A stretch of DNA of 64,000 bases, from contig NZ_CP022163.1 in the NCBI RefSeq assembly GCF_002305855.1, positions 2,356,292 through 2,420,291 on the forward strand, written 5' to 3'. This document shows, piece by piece, positions 16,848-26,277 of the stretch. The notes beneath the pieces were generated by a model. The model had not been told where the DNA came from. It saw only the letters and a program-made list of their open reading frames with translations, and ran no database searches. Each line of letters opens with the position of its first letter. Positions within the stretch are counted from its first letter, which is position 1. Both the position numbers and the translations under genes were made by a program. This DNA is from Melittangium boletus DSM 14713 (GTDB lineage Bacteria > Myxococcota > Myxococcia > Myxococcales > Myxococcaceae).

Positions 16848-18527
16848 TCAGAACGGGGCGGGCCGCGCGAAGGACACGCGCTCGCCCGTCTGGGGGTGCG
16901 TGAACGTCAGCGCCTCCGCGTGCAGGAAGAGGCGCGCGTCCTCGTGGCCATAGAGGCGGTCTCCGACGATGGGCGCCCCGAGCCCCAGCGGGTGCGCCGC
17001 GTGGACGCGCAACTGGTGCGTCCTGCCCGTGAGCGGGAAGAAGGCCACGCGGGTGCGAGTCCCCCGCCGTTCGAGCACCCGCCAGCGGGTGGTGGCGGCC
17101 TTGCCGTGCACGGGATCGTGGATCTGCCGAGGCCTGTCACTCAGGTCCACGCGCATGGGGAAGTCGATGACCCCTTCGTCTGCCTGAACGGTGCCCTCCA
17201 CCCACGCCACGTAGCGCTTGTGGACGTCGCGGTGGAGGAACTGCCGTTGCAGGGCCGCGTGCGTGCGCGAGTCGAGCGCCGCGACGAGCAACCCCGAGGT
17301 ATCCAGGTCGAGCCGGTGCACGAGCAGCGGCCCGGTCGCGTTGGGATAACGGGCGCGCAGCCGGGAGAGGATCGAATCCGCCCCCGCCGCCTCGTCCTTG
17401 CCGGGGACGGAGAGCAAGCCCCCGGGCTTGTCGATCACCACGAGCCAGGGGTCCTCGTGGACGATGGACAGCTCGCCGGGAGCACGAGCCGGTGGGGAGA
17501 AAACCCGGGGAGGCGAGACCGGAAGACCGTCCAGCATGAAGGGCAAGAGGGGCCCACACTTGTCCCGGCAAGCGGCATAGAAGGCGCCGGTGATGCGTCC
17601 GCCGGAAGAGGGAGGCGCCCCCCACCAGAACTCGGCGAGCGCCACGGGTTGAAGACCCTGTGCGAAGGCCTGGGCGAGCAGCTTGGGCCCGGCGCAATCA
17701 GCGGCACCGGACGGTGGCTCTCGCGGGACATAGAGGGAGCGGAGGGGACGGAACTCTCCGCGTGCGTTGGGGACGTCGTAGGTGTCATGGAGGCGCCGCA
17801 TGAGCGCGCGGCTGAACATGTGCCGCAGACGATCGAGCGCGCGTCCCCGGCGCTCCAGCCGCGCGAGCTTCGGCGCGAGGGCCTGACGCTCGGCCTCCCA
17901 GGCCGCGTCGCTCCGGCGCTTCTCGGCCTTGTCCCCCCGGCTGCGCTGGTCGAGTTCATGGAGGGCCGCGCGCCGCCCCTCCTCGGACAGAGAGGAGACC
18001 ATGAGTTCCGCCCGCCGCGACTGGCGCTCGCGCCGGTTCGCCTCGTGACGGAGACGCAGCGCCTCGCGCTCTCCCGCATGACGTGAAGCCTGTTCCGCGA
18101 GGGCAGTGCGCAGGGCGGCAAGTTCGGATGAAGATTGGAACACCTCGGCGCGGGCGATGAGGGCCTTCACCTCGGCCTCGCCAGGAGACTCGATGAGGGC
18201 ACGGGCCTCGGCGTCGAAGAGGGGCGGGACGAAGCCCGGCAGGAGCCACCTGCCCGCGAGCATGCCGGAGAAGGCGCGCAAGAAGCCGAGGCAGCCCCCG
18301 GGCTCGCGCACGACGAGCACCCCGAACATCTTGCCGCCCTCGGGACCGTCGAGCGTGGAGGAGGGAAGGCCCGGGGCGAGGAAGCCGGCGCGAAGCTCCG
18401 CCTGCAACAGCTCGGCGGCCCGACGCGCCAGGGCATGGGGGCCGAGTTCATCGAAGGGGCTGGGGAAGACCCCCGGCAGTTCCCGAGGGTCCGGCTGTGG
18501 CTCGAAGAGGGTCAACCCGGTCAGCAC
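16848..18527 (-). CDS. RluA family pseudouridine synthase with long N-terminal extension
   Basis: About 559 residues. The C-terminal 220 residues are a RluA-type catalytic domain (VVIDKPGGLLSVPG, the catalytic aspartate in HRLDLDTSG, GRTHQLRVH). The N-terminal 340 residues include a coiled-coil stretch rich in Glu/Arg (LRTALAEQASRHAGEREALRLRHEANRRERQS) and match the group of long RluA proteins that modify 23S rRNA or tRNA. I prefer the GTG at 18527 because the conserved LTLFEPQPDP follows it; a longer reading from GTG 18590 would overlap the divergent toxin gene. Its 3' end abuts the second GH6 gene. Confidence 0.87.
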   Translation of the reverse strand: MLTGLTLFEPQPDPRELPGVFPSPFDELGPHALARRAAELLQAELRAGFLAPGLPSSTLDGPEGGKMFGVLVVREPGGCLGFLRAFSGMLAGRWLLPGFVPPLFDAEARALIESPGEAEVKALIARAEVFQSSSELAALRTALAEQASRHAGEREALRLRHEANRRERQSRRAELMVSSLSEEGRRAALHELDQRSRGDKAEKRRSDAAWEAERQALAPKLARLERRGRALDRLRHMFSRALMRRLHDTYDVPNARGEFRPLRSLYVPREPPSGAADCAGPKLLAQAFAQGLQPVALAEFWWGAPPSSGGRITGAFYAACRDKCGPLLPFMLDGLPVSPPRVFSPPARAPGELSIVHEDPWLVVIDKPGGLLSVPGKDEAAGADSILSRLRARYPNATGPLLVHRLDLDTSGLLVAALDSRTHAALQRQFLHRDVHKRYVAWVEGTVQADEGVIDFPMRVDLSDRPRQIHDPVHGKAATTRWRVLERRGTRTRVAFFPLTGRTHQLRVHAAHPLGLGAPIVGDRLYGHEDARLFLHAEALTFTHPQTGERVSFARPAPF

Positions 18528-19101
18528 CCGCTCCCGGTAGCATGAAATCGACCCTTCGACCGCTACCGGTGAGCCCAGGCGATGCCGCACACACCTACAT
18601 CCAACCCCTTCCTAATGCTGGTGCTCGTCGTCTGCGCCTGCGCGACCCCGCATGGGGAGGACACGGAATGGGTGACAGGAAGAACCTGCACCAGTCCTGC
18701 GGAGCAGCTTGCGCCACCCCGATCAACCCGAGCACCGGAGAGTTCCTCGTACCAGCGGCAACACGAGCGACGCAGGTGATTGAGCACACCCGCCGGGTGA
18801 CCGAGGCGATACAGGGAGCCCTCACCGTCGCCAGGTTCCTCGATGAGGCACAGAAGCAGACCGTCGAAGAGATTCTCAAGGACCGCACCCGGGAGGCGAA
18901 CCGCACGGTGGACGAACAACTCTTTGGCAAAGGCCGCTCCCTGCCTGACTCGGAGTGTGAAAAGGCACCCGTCGTCCAGGAGAAGCAGGGGCCTACCTGG
19001 AGAAGACATCTTGGGAAGATAAAACACACGGCGGCCTTCAATTGCATCCAAACACGACTTTCCCAAAAATTCCCCAACAACTTCACCATTGAGCCGCGCT
19101 A

Positions 19102-19109
19102 CAGAAAAG
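19102..19109 (+). repeat. Target site duplication of IS66 element, left copy
   Basis: CAGAAAAG, repeated at 20689-20696 directly after the right inverted repeat. Confidence 0.93.
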
Positions 19110-20688
19110 GTAACCGTTCACCGACTCAGGCTGAGGCCGAGAGTTGGACCGAGGCATGAAGGGGCAACAACGAGGGAGTCGAAAGGCCCCGTCGATGTGC
19201 GTGGAGGGTGTCCGTCAGGAAGTCCAGCACGCCTCGCCGTTGCAACTTGAGGGTGGTAACGGTCGTGAGGATTCGTTCCACGAAGAGGCTGCCTTCGGGG
19301 CCTTGCGTGCCAAAGGATGTCTTCCTGTACATGACCGCGTGACGCAGGCACCTCTCGGCGAAGTTGTTTGTCGGCTCCACCTCCGGTATGTCGACAAATG
19401 TCCACAGGCACTTCTCCCACCGGAGGATTTCCCGTGCCATGCCGGCTGTTTTCTTCTGCGCGCACACCGCGGCCCGGCGCAGCAGTCGGCCCACTTCGCG
19501 CTCCACCTCGGGCATCCTCTTCTCGAAGTCCTCCCGTGCCAGCGTGCCATCGCGCACCCAGTGGTACCAGGTGAAGAAGCGCTCGACTTGCCGCATCAAC
19601 GCCTCGCCAAGCGGCCCTCCCTCGCCGCCCCGCTCGATGAAGCCCTGGAAGTCGCGCAGCAGGTGGGCCCAGCACAACTGCCTCAGGCCCGGGTCATACC
19701 ATGCGTACGCGCTCCACCTGTCACTGCCCAGGATGCCCGCGAAGTCTTCTCCCAGCAGCGCACGCGCTACCTTGGCCCCGCGACTCCGAGCGATGTGAAA
19801 GACAGCCACCAACGCCGTGGCCACCAGCCACAGCCAGGCACGTTGGCCTCGGCCTTCCCGCCGCCCCTCCACCCACCCCGTCTCGTCCGCGTGCACCCTG
19901 TCGGCGGCCTTCACGTACTCGCCAGCCTCGCGCACCGCCGGGGCGAGCGCCTCGGCCATTTGCCCTTCCAGATTCACCACACTGCCCACTGACAGCCGCA
20001 CCCCCACCATGTCCGACAGCGCGTCCTTCACCAGTCGTTTGGACAGCCGGTACTTGCCCACCAGCAGACTGGCGAGCGCGCCCAACCTATCTCCGAAGGC
20101 ACTGCTGGCGTACCCGGGCACTTCCTCTCGTGTCACCGTGCCGCACGCGCCGCATTCCAGCGCATGGCTGCGATACTCCGTGACAACGGCCGACAGCGGC
20201 GGCACCTCCACCACCTGATGGCGGCGCGGCTCCACGTCTCTTCCCTCCAGCCGACGCCCACAGTCCTTGCACTCCTTGGGCACCAACTCGACGACGTGCC
20301 GCACCTCTTCGGGCGGCAGCAGCTCGCGCTCATGCTTCTTGTGTCCGGGCTGGCCCCCAGGACTTCGGCCCGTTGGCTTCTTCGGCTGGCGCCGGGCTCC
20401 AGGGCCGTCCGAGGAAGGCGGCTTGGAGGAGTTACTCGAGTTCTGGCTCAGGCGCGCCTCCAACTCCGCCACACGCGCAGTGAGTGCTTCCACCTTCGCC
20501 ATCAACTCCGCTATCCGCGCGTCTCGCGCGGCCACCATCGCTTCCAGTTCCGCAATCCGCGCGGCTCGGGAATCCACTTCCGCCATGTCTCTGCTACACC
20601 ACGTCTCCCGTCCCCTCGTCCAGCACTACTTCTCCCGTTACCTCCTTCCTGCCTCCTCCTCAACCGAGCCGGGGCGGTGAACGGTTAC
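19110..20688 (-). mobile_element. IS66-family insertion sequence (single-transposase type), complete
   Basis: 1579-base element bounded by inverted repeats beginning GTAACCGTTCACCG (left, 19110-19123) and ending CGGTGAACGGTTAC (right, 20675-20688). An exact 8-base target duplication, CAGAAAAG, flanks it (19102-19109 and 20689-20696), the size known for IS66. Only the tnpC-type transposase is present, without tnpA/tnpB, as in the ISBst12-like subgroup. Both ends and the gene look intact, so it may still be mobile. Confidence 0.95.
19126..20586 (-). CDS. IS66 family transposase (TnpC type)
   Basis: 486-residue DDE transposase. It has an N-terminal leucine-zipper-like coil (AELEAMVAARDARIAEL), the signature SSNSSKPPSSDGP, a zinc-ribbon (CKDCGRRL ... 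CGACG), and the three catalytic acids in HADETGW, LGSDRWSAY and NNFAERCLR. Length is normal. The ATG at 20586 is the first in frame inside the element; the stop lies 16 bases from the left inverted repeat. Confidence 0.95.
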   Translation of the reverse strand: MAEVDSRAARIAELEAMVAARDARIAELMAKVEALTARVAELEARLSQNSSNSSKPPSSDGPGARRQPKKPTGRSPGGQPGHKKHERELLPPEEVRHVVELVPKECKDCGRRLEGRDVEPRRHQVVEVPPLSAVVTEYRSHALECGACGTVTREEVPGYASSAFGDRLGALASLLVGKYRLSKRLVKDALSDMVGVRLSVGSVVNLEGQMAEALAPAVREAGEYVKAADRVHADETGWVEGRREGRGQRAWLWLVATALVAVFHIARSRGAKVARALLGEDFAGILGSDRWSAYAWYDPGLRQLCWAHLLRDFQGFIERGGEGGPLGEALMRQVERFFTWYHWVRDGTLAREDFEKRMPEVEREVGRLLRRAAVCAQKKTAGMAREILRWEKCLWTFVDIPEVEPTNNFAERCLRHAVMYRKTSFGTQGPEGSLFVERILTTVTTLKLQRRGVLDFLTDTLHAHRRGLSTPSLLPLHASVQLSASA

Positions 20689-20696
20689 CAGAAAAG
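20689..20696 (+). repeat. Target site duplication of IS66 element, right copy
   Basis: CAGAAAAG, identical to 19102-19109. Confidence 0.93.
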
Positions 20697-20860
20697 AAGC
20701 AATCACGCAGGAACTCATTCCCGTGTGGTTATGAAGTGGGAAATCCATGGTCGGAGCAGACACTCGCCCAGATAAGCGCCTATGCCAAGCTTGGAGGTCA
20801 ATGCCCACCGTCGCTCATCACTCCCCAGCTTGGTATCAATCGTCTTCCGTAGGAATGAGC

Positions 20861-21883
20861 ATGGGAAACTCCCATACCAGAGTCCGAATCACGGGCCCGG
20901 TCCAGACTCGCACCTGGAATCCGGCGGAGGGCGTCGTGGTGGAGCGCGTTGAAGAAAAACTCCTCGTGAGGGACTTCGTCCGCATTGTCTTCTTCATTCC
21001 TCACGACCACTTCGACATCGCCGCAGGGGTGTCCCACGCACTCGGCAGCTATCTCCGTGCGGTCGAAGGTCATCAGGACGCGATTTCGACCTATACCTGC
21101 TGCTATTGGGAGCCGAGCACTCTAAATGAGCGGGGCTGGCAACTCATCCGGGAAGCCCTCGAGCCTCAAGAGCGTCGTTACATGGAGGACTACAACGAAG
21201 ACGAGGCACACTCCCTCGAGAAAGAGGGTTCCGATCCATACTTCGGAATCTACGGCGCCCAGGACAGTCGATACCGATTCTCCTATCACGCTCGCCTTCC
21301 CTGGAGGGAAACAGCCCCTGAACTGGTCAGCACCCTCGAAGTCACTCTTCCCACGGAGTACATGCAAGCGAATGGGCCCGCTCAGGTTCGCGCGCTGGCG
21401 AGCGACATGGCTTCCCGCCTTCCCTTCGCCTCCGGACACGCCGGACTCGCACTGGACGTCGCCTATCCGCAATGGGATCGACTCGCGCTGCTGCGCCCCT
21501 TGATCTTCCGCCATCCCGGCTTCGACATTCGCGGAGCCAACATTTACGATCAAATGGGCACTCGCGTGGATGGCGTCCACTGGATGAACTTCCTGGGCCC
21601 GCCTGTCCTCCACGAACTGGGCGGAGCCGAGTCACTTCGCTCCCGGCTCCAATCGCCCTCCACCTCCGTTGAAGCACTGGACGGCACTCGAGTGGTCGTC
21701 ACGCTCGGTTCGGAACCCGAGGCCGGAGACCTGGAACAAAACCAGTCCCTTCCCGCCTACCGTGAACTCGCCCGATGGCTGGAGTATTGGCAGGAACCTT
21801 TCGCCTGGGGATTCCTCCACCGTCAGGGCCGCGACGACGACGCCAGGGAACTGTACCGCTGGTGGCGGCGATTCCTCGACTGA
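20861..21883 (+). CDS. Type VI immunity family protein (DUF3396)
   Basis: 340 residues, soluble. It carries the recurrent features of this family in myxobacteria: an early RIVFFIPHDH strand, LPTEYMQANGPAQVRALA, LPFASGHAGLAL, a FRHPGFDI segment, LGTRVDGVHWMNFLG, and the tail LPAYRELARWLE. Such proteins neutralise effector toxins encoded just upstream. The ATG at 20861 has AGGA 6 bases upstream; ATG 20855 is possible. It begins within 10 bases of the toxin's stop codon, the usual toxin-immunity arrangement, and stays intact although the toxin is broken. Confidence 0.88.
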   Translation: MGNSHTRVRITGPVQTRTWNPAEGVVVERVEEKLLVRDFVRIVFFIPHDHFDIAAGVSHALGSYLRAVEGHQDAISTYTCCYWEPSTLNERGWQLIREALEPQERRYMEDYNEDEAHSLEKEGSDPYFGIYGAQDSRYRFSYHARLPWRETAPELVSTLEVTLPTEYMQANGPAQVRALASDMASRLPFASGHAGLALDVAYPQWDRLALLRPLIFRHPGFDIRGANIYDQMGTRVDGVHWMNFLGPPVLHELGGAESLRSRLQSPSTSVEALDGTRVVVTLGSEPEAGDLEQNQSLPAYRELARWLEYWQEPFAWGFLHRQGRDDDARELYRWWRRFLD

Positions 21884-22045
21884 GGTCTCTCTCCTTCCGG
21901 AGTAACCCCATGGAATTCAATTTCGCGGACGAGGTCCGACGGCAACCCCCTGCACCTCGCGTGGATCCACGTGTCCGAGGACTCCCGCCGCGTGGAGCCC
22001 GGGGCTTCCGCGAGGAATCGCACCGGCAACGCACCCCGGATTGAC

Positions 22046-23164
22046 TCAGCTCCCGTGCTCGTGCGCCACCGGCGGCCCTCCCGCGTGGCCCAGCACCTGC
22101 TCCACCTGCACCGCCCGGTGCGCGTAGGTGTGCTCGGCCAGCACCCGGCGGTGGGCGGCCAGCCCCAGCTCGCGCACCCCGGTGTCCGTGAGGCACAGCA
22201 CCGCCTCGGCCACCTCCAATCCATCCTGGGCCACCAGGCACTCCTTGCCCGGCTCCAGGAACAGCTCGACTCCTTCCCACGCGTCCGTGATCAGACAAGC
22301 CCCCGCGCCCGCCGCCGCGAAGAGGTGGGACGCCGGGGAATAGCCAAAGCGCGCCATTCCATCGCGGCTCACGTCGAGCACGGTGCGCGCCGTGCCCCGC
22401 ATGACATTGCGCTCCCCGGGCGCGACGTGGCCCAGGTAGCGCACATTGGAGGGCCGGGGCCGGTCTCCCCACCCGTCCCCTCCGAGCAGGAAATGCTTGT
22501 CCGGCAGCAGGTCCGCGGCGCGCAGGAAGAAGCTCTCCACGCGCCGCTCCAGGTCCGGCAGCCGGTCCTCCAGGAAGGCCAGGGCGCAGTCGAAACGCGG
22601 CTCGGGAGACACGGGAAAGTGCACGTCCGGATCCACCGCGCTGTACACCGGCACGCAGTCCCGGGCTCCGAGGTCGCGGTAGGCCAACACCACCCGCTCC
22701 CCACCGCCCTGCGTCAGGATGCGGTCATAGCGCGGCACGAGCGCGCGAAAGGCGTCCCTGGGCTCGCGCAGCAGGCGCTCCAGGCTCACCGGGGCGTCCA
22801 GGTCCCAGTACACCACCTGGGTGCGGCCCGAGCGCAGCTCCAACACCCGGTGGTTCAACCACTCGTCGTGGATGCCCACGCCGCTGGCCTTCACCACCAC
22901 GTCCGCCCCGCGCGCCTCGTCCAGACAGCGCTCCAATCCCAAGGTGTCCTCCACCGGGTACACCACGACGCGCGCCCAGGGAGCCGCCACCGCCTCGCGC
23001 TGGAGCCGGCGGCCCGCCAGGTCCGGCTCGTAGAAGGTGATGCGATGGCCTCGTGCATGCAGAGCCCGGAGGATGCCGCAGTAATACATGGCGGCGCCGT
23101 TCCACCAGGAGGAGGCGAGGCTCGCGCCAAAGAAGGCGATCCGAAGTCCGTGACCGCGCCGCAT
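22046..23164 (-). CDS. CgeB-like glycosyltransferase (GT-B fold)
   Basis: 372 residues. It opens with LRIAFFGASLASSWWNGAA, the N-terminal Rossmann strand of GT-B enzymes, and its C-terminal half has the nucleotide-sugar side typical of CgeB/DUF3880 proteins (VRYLGHVAPGE, LDVSRDGMARFGYSPASHLFAAAGAGACLITDAWEG, with the final HTYAHRAVQVEQVL). It transfers a sugar to an unknown acceptor. The ATG at 23164 has an AGGAGG site. It lies 105 bases downstream of another glycosyltransferase on the same strand, so the two probably act on one glycan. Confidence 0.82.
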   Translation of the reverse strand: MRRGHGLRIAFFGASLASSWWNGAAMYYCGILRALHARGHRITFYEPDLAGRRLQREAVAAPWARVVVYPVEDTLGLERCLDEARGADVVVKASGVGIHDEWLNHRVLELRSGRTQVVYWDLDAPVSLERLLREPRDAFRALVPRYDRILTQGGGERVVLAYRDLGARDCVPVYSAVDPDVHFPVSPEPRFDCALAFLEDRLPDLERRVESFFLRAADLLPDKHFLLGGDGWGDRPRPSNVRYLGHVAPGERNVMRGTARTVLDVSRDGMARFGYSPASHLFAAAGAGACLITDAWEGVELFLEPGKECLVAQDGLEVAEAVLCLTDTGVRELGLAAHRRVLAEHTYAHRAVQVEQVLGHAGGPPVAHEHGS

Positions 23165-23269
23165 GTCCGCTCCTCCTCTCGCGCCGCCAGTCCCCCAGAC
23201 CGGAAGTCGACGCGAGCATCCCCACTCGAGAATGACCGGGAGCGGCCCACCCCACCCCATGTCCCGGTC

Positions 23270-24448
23270 TCAGGTCGCCCGTGCCAGCTGGGGCTGGGAG
23301 GGCGGCGCCCGTTGGGATTCCTCCTCCAGGCTGGCGTAGACCGCAAGGTAGGCGTCGGCCATGCGCTCAGGGGAGAACTCCAGCGCGCGGGTTCGTGCAA
23401 GGGTGGACATCCGGCCGCGCAGCGCTGGATCCGCCACCAGCCGGCGCAGTGCCCGCGCGAGCATGTCCGTGTCCTCCGGAGGAACGAAGACCGCCGCGTC
23501 CTCCCACATCTCGCGAAGCGAGGGGATGTCCGCCAACACCAACGCACACCCCGCGAGCCCGGCCTCCAGCGCGGCGAGGCCTCCCGGCTCGTGACGCGCG
23601 GGCAGGACGAAGATCGAGGCGCGGCCCAGGTAGCCCGCGAGCGCGGAAGGGGACAGCTCGCCCAGCAGGCGCACGGAGCGCGCGCGCATCTGGCCTCCGT
23701 GGGGGTGCTCGCGCCCGCCGGCCACGAGCACGGGCCAGTCCAACCGGGGCGCCACCGACTCGAGCACCTGGAGATTGCGCGCCTCGTCCCACCACTCGCC
23801 CGTGGAGAAGAGGAAGGGCTCGCGCACGAGGGAGGGAGCGAAGTCCGCATGGCGGCGCGCGGGAGCGATGACGCTGGCGGGAGGCAGGGGCCCGTAGTGG
23901 CGATCCAGGGACTCCAACAGGGCGGAGGTGGGCGCCGCCACGTGGCCCGCGGCCCGAAGGCCCCGCGTCACCTCCCAACGGCTGAGCCAATCCCGCTCCA
24001 GGGCCGGCTCACCGCGCACGGCCTCGCCCCACGCCAGGGGGCACTCATGGCCCACCACCAGGGGCCTGCGCTTGAAGGGCAGCGCGCCGTGGCGGTAGCC
24101 ATGCAGATGCACCGCGTCCGGCGCGTCACGCGCTTCCAACTCCAGGAGCCACGCACCCGCCGCGTCCATGTCCTCCCAGACGTCTTCCAGCCGCTCGGCG
24201 CGCCACGTGCTCTGCTCCACGCGCAGCCCTGGTATGCCCAGGAGTCCGTTCCACTGGGCCGCGGAGAGGGGCGCGCCCAGGGTGGCCAGCGTCACCGACA
24301 CGCCCCGCTCGCCCAGCGCCCGGCACAACTCCACGGCGGACGTCCACTCCACGCCCGAGGTGGCCGCCGTCATGAGCACCCGGCGCACGGCTCTCCCACC
24401 GCGCGAGGAAGCGGGCGAGGGACACCGAAGCGGGGGAGGTTCACTCAT
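23270..24448 (-). CDS. Glycosyltransferase family 4-like (GT-B fold)
   Basis: 392 residues. N-terminal domain with VLMTAATSGVEWTSAVELCRALGERG; C-terminal domain with the nucleotide-sugar-binding ASIFVLPARHEPGGLAALEAG motif (the E-x7-E region of GT4 enzymes) and FVPPEDTDMLARAL. The ATG at 24448 has no clear ribosome site, so the start is uncertain. It lies upstream of the CgeB-like gene on the same strand; together they look like a small cell-surface or metabolite glycosylation module. Confidence 0.82.
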   Translation of the reverse strand: MSEPPPLRCPSPASSRGGRAVRRVLMTAATSGVEWTSAVELCRALGERGVSVTLATLGAPLSAAQWNGLLGIPGLRVEQSTWRAERLEDVWEDMDAAGAWLLELEARDAPDAVHLHGYRHGALPFKRRPLVVGHECPLAWGEAVRGEPALERDWLSRWEVTRGLRAAGHVAAPTSALLESLDRHYGPLPPASVIAPARRHADFAPSLVREPFLFSTGEWWDEARNLQVLESVAPRLDWPVLVAGGREHPHGGQMRARSVRLLGELSPSALAGYLGRASIFVLPARHEPGGLAALEAGLAGCALVLADIPSLREMWEDAAVFVPPEDTDMLARALRRLVADPALRGRMSTLARTRALEFSPERMADAYLAVYASLEEESQRAPPSQPQLARAT

Positions 24449-24590
24449 GGTTGACAAGGGGTAACACAGCCAGGCACCGGAGCCAGACGGGGGGCCTCCT
24501 GGCCTACGGGCTGGTGAACGGAGCACCCCTCCTGGCGATGACTCGTCAACGCTTCACATGCGGGGAAGCGGACAGTGGGCGTCCCTGCCC

Positions 24591-25118
24591 TCAAAACGTG
24601 CTTGTCAGTCCAGCATCCACCGGCGCTCGCGAGCGGCGCCATCCCGTCCAGAGCGCGAGCCCCAGCGCGGGCAGCGCGAGCAGGTCCTCCGCGTCCGCGA
24701 CATGGAAGACAGGGCGAAGCGAGGGGAGCGGCCCTCCGCGGACTCCCGCGACGAGCGCGCGCACCGGCCATTGGAGAGCGCCCAGGCCCCAGCGCCACGC
24801 TTCCGCCGCCCAGGGCCACACCTGGATGGCGGAGAAACCCACCGCCGTGAAGAGCACCGAGGCCAGGAGCACCCGGCGCGAGGGACGCACCGCCCGGCCC
24901 CCGCGCGCGGCCAGCACCTCCCATCCCGCCTGGAGCAACAGGGGGAAGAAGACCAGGCCCGCCACGTCCGAGAGCTTCCCCGTCCACCCCGAGGGCCACC
25001 GCGCCTTGAACACGTGATCGTTGAGCACCCACAGCACCAGCGCGCCGAGTGACACCGGGTGCAGCAGGGCGCTCGCCGGAAAGGGCTCCTCCTCCGGCGG
25101 CGTGGAAGGGGCCCTCAT
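24591..25118 (-). CDS. Hypothetical integral membrane protein
   Basis: 175 residues with about four hydrophobic segments (LGALVLWVLNDHVFKARWP, LSDVAGLVFFPLLLQAGW, VLLASVLFTAVGFSAIQVW, LLALPALGLALW). The pattern NDHVFK ... GKLSDVAGL recurs in an uncharacterised family of small myxobacterial membrane proteins. It begins 4 bases after the stop of the upstream exported protein, so the two are co-transcribed. No function can be assigned. Confidence 0.65.
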   Translation of the reverse strand: MRAPSTPPEEEPFPASALLHPVSLGALVLWVLNDHVFKARWPSGWTGKLSDVAGLVFFPLLLQAGWEVLAARGGRAVRPSRRVLLASVLFTAVGFSAIQVWPWAAEAWRWGLGALQWPVRALVAGVRGGPLPSLRPVFHVADAEDLLALPALGLALWTGWRRSRAPVDAGLTSTF

Positions 25119-25122
25119 GGGC

Positions 25123-25701
25123 TCAGTCCTCCGTGAGCCGGACCTCGAGCCCCTTGGGCACCTCCAACTCATCGTCCGGCCCGTGCACGCCCAGCGAGGC
25201 CGACCAGTCCACCTCGATGACGCCTCCGATGGGCTCGGCCTGCCGCTCCACCTCGAGTTGGACGGAAGCCTCGCAGCGCCGCGTCTTCACGCAGGGTTGG
25301 GAGAACACCCCCGTATACAGCGGCAACGTCGCCGAGGAGCCCGCTCTCTCGAGGACGAGCACCTTGGTCTCCTGGGGCACTCCGTCCCGGACGAGCCGGG
25401 CCCGGAGCCAGGGCTTCGCCTCGTCGCTCCCCCCGGCCGGGGGAATCCAGCGCGCGAAGAGCTCGACGCGCAGGCCACCCTGGACGCCCTTGTCGCTCGC
25501 GGACGATTGGGTCACGACGACGGACATGGAGCGACTGTCCGTGGGCGACCCGGCATCCAATCGAATGGGGCGACCCCGGAGATTCGCCTCCTGATGCCAG
25601 GAGTCGGGAGGCGAGGTGGCGATCATCGCGGCGCTCCCCGCCAGGAGGAGCAGGGACGCGGCACGGCGACGAAAACGAGGAGAGAGCCAGGAGAGCGACA
25701 T
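25123..25701 (-). CDS. Hypothetical exported protein
   Basis: 192 residues. It begins with a basic stretch (PRFRRR) and a hydrophobic core (AASLLLLAGSAAMIA), a Sec signal peptide; the mature part is beta-rich and has two cysteines (QPCVKTRRCEA) that may pair. I do not recognise the family. The ATG at 25701 has GAGG upstream. It forms a two-gene unit with the membrane protein that follows. Confidence 0.6.
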   Translation of the reverse strand: MSLSWLSPRFRRRAASLLLLAGSAAMIATSPPDSWHQEANLRGRPIRLDAGSPTDSRSMSVVVTQSSASDKGVQGGLRVELFARWIPPAGGSDEAKPWLRARLVRDGVPQETKVLVLERAGSSATLPLYTGVFSQPCVKTRRCEASVQLEVERQAEPIGGVIEVDWSASLGVHGPDDELEVPKGLEVRLTED

Positions 25702-25721
25702 GGGCGGCCTCGCGTCGAGGG

Positions 25722-26264
25722 TTACTTCTTGGCGTCGGGAGCCGGGGCCGCGTCCTTGGCCGCCGCGTCCGTCTTCGGCTTGCGCAGGGGGCAGGAGGCG
25801 ATGGCGCCGTTGGGGTCCACCGCGTCCTTGCCGGACTCCACCTTGAGGATCTTCCGCTCCTCGCCGATCACGAAGGTGTAGCGGTTGGCCAGGTTCATCA
25901 CCGGCATCTTCACGTCGTAGAGGTTCGTCAGCTTCGCGTCCGGATCCGGAATGAAGGCGAAGGGCGCCTTGAGCGAGTCCTTGAACTTGACGAGCGATTC
26001 CGCGTCGTCCGTGCTCACGGCGAGCAGTTGGCCATTGAGCTTCTCCACGTCCTTGTACCGGTCGCGGTAGGCGGACAGCTCCTTCGTGCACCCGCCGGTG
26101 AAGGCCTTGGGGAAGAAGGCGAGGATGACGGGGCCCTGCTTCACCATTTCCGACAGCGAGTGGGACTTGCCAGAGGTGTCCTGCACCGTGAAGTCCGGTG
26201 CGATCTCTCCGGCCTGGGGGGTGGCTCCCGCGAGGAAGCCCGCTACGAGCGTGGCAGTGAGCAT
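25722..26264 (-). CDS. Exported AhpC/TSA (PrxQ/BCP-like) peroxiredoxin
   Basis: 180 residues: a short signal-like N-terminus ([16 protein letters not shown]), then a thioredoxin-fold redoxin with [18 protein letters not shown] and the peroxidatic cysteine in FTGGCTKEL. The family reduces peroxides using thioredoxin or glutathione. There is no second cysteine at the usual PrxQ resolving position; a C-terminal one (IASCPL) might serve. The tail is low-complexity Ala/Lys. The ATG at 26264 lies 13 bases after the stop of the amidohydrolase gene on the same strand. Confidence 0.85.
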   Translation of the reverse strand: MLTATLVAGFLAGATPQAGEIAPDFTVQDTSGKSHSLSEMVKQGPVILAFFPKAFTGGCTKELSAYRDRYKDVEKLNGQLLAVSTDDAESLVKFKDSLKAPFAFIPDPDAKLTNLYDVKMPVMNLANRYTFVIGEERKILKVESGKDAVDPNGAIASCPLRKPKTDAAAKDAAPAPDAKK

Positions 26265-26277
26265 GCCCGAGGGCTTA

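Larger units (their letters stand above)
18582..20852 (+). pseudogene. Polymorphic toxin lipoprotein gene, frameshifted and split by IS66
   Basis: The start (MPHTPTSNPFLMLVLVVCAC) is a lipoprotein signal in one frame. The body (SCGAACATPINPSTGEFL, then a helical region to IEPRYRK) is read in another frame, and the last part (GYEVGNPWSEQTLAQISAYAKLGGQC ... INRLP, ending 20850-20852) lies beyond the insertion in the first frame again. Removing the element and one target copy (1587 bases, a multiple of three) does not restore a single frame, so at least two frameshifts exist besides the insertion. The INPSTGEFL segment and RYR end are typical of myxobacterial toxins paired with DUF3396 immunity proteins, where a nuclease domain usually closes the protein. 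The toxin is probably dead. Confidence 0.7.

Noticed and set aside
21910..22044. A 44-codon open frame (MEFNFADEV...) after the immunity gene
   Set aside because: Possibly the remnant of a small gene, but the sequence soon becomes Arg/Pro-rich without conservation, and no single frame gives a convincing protein.
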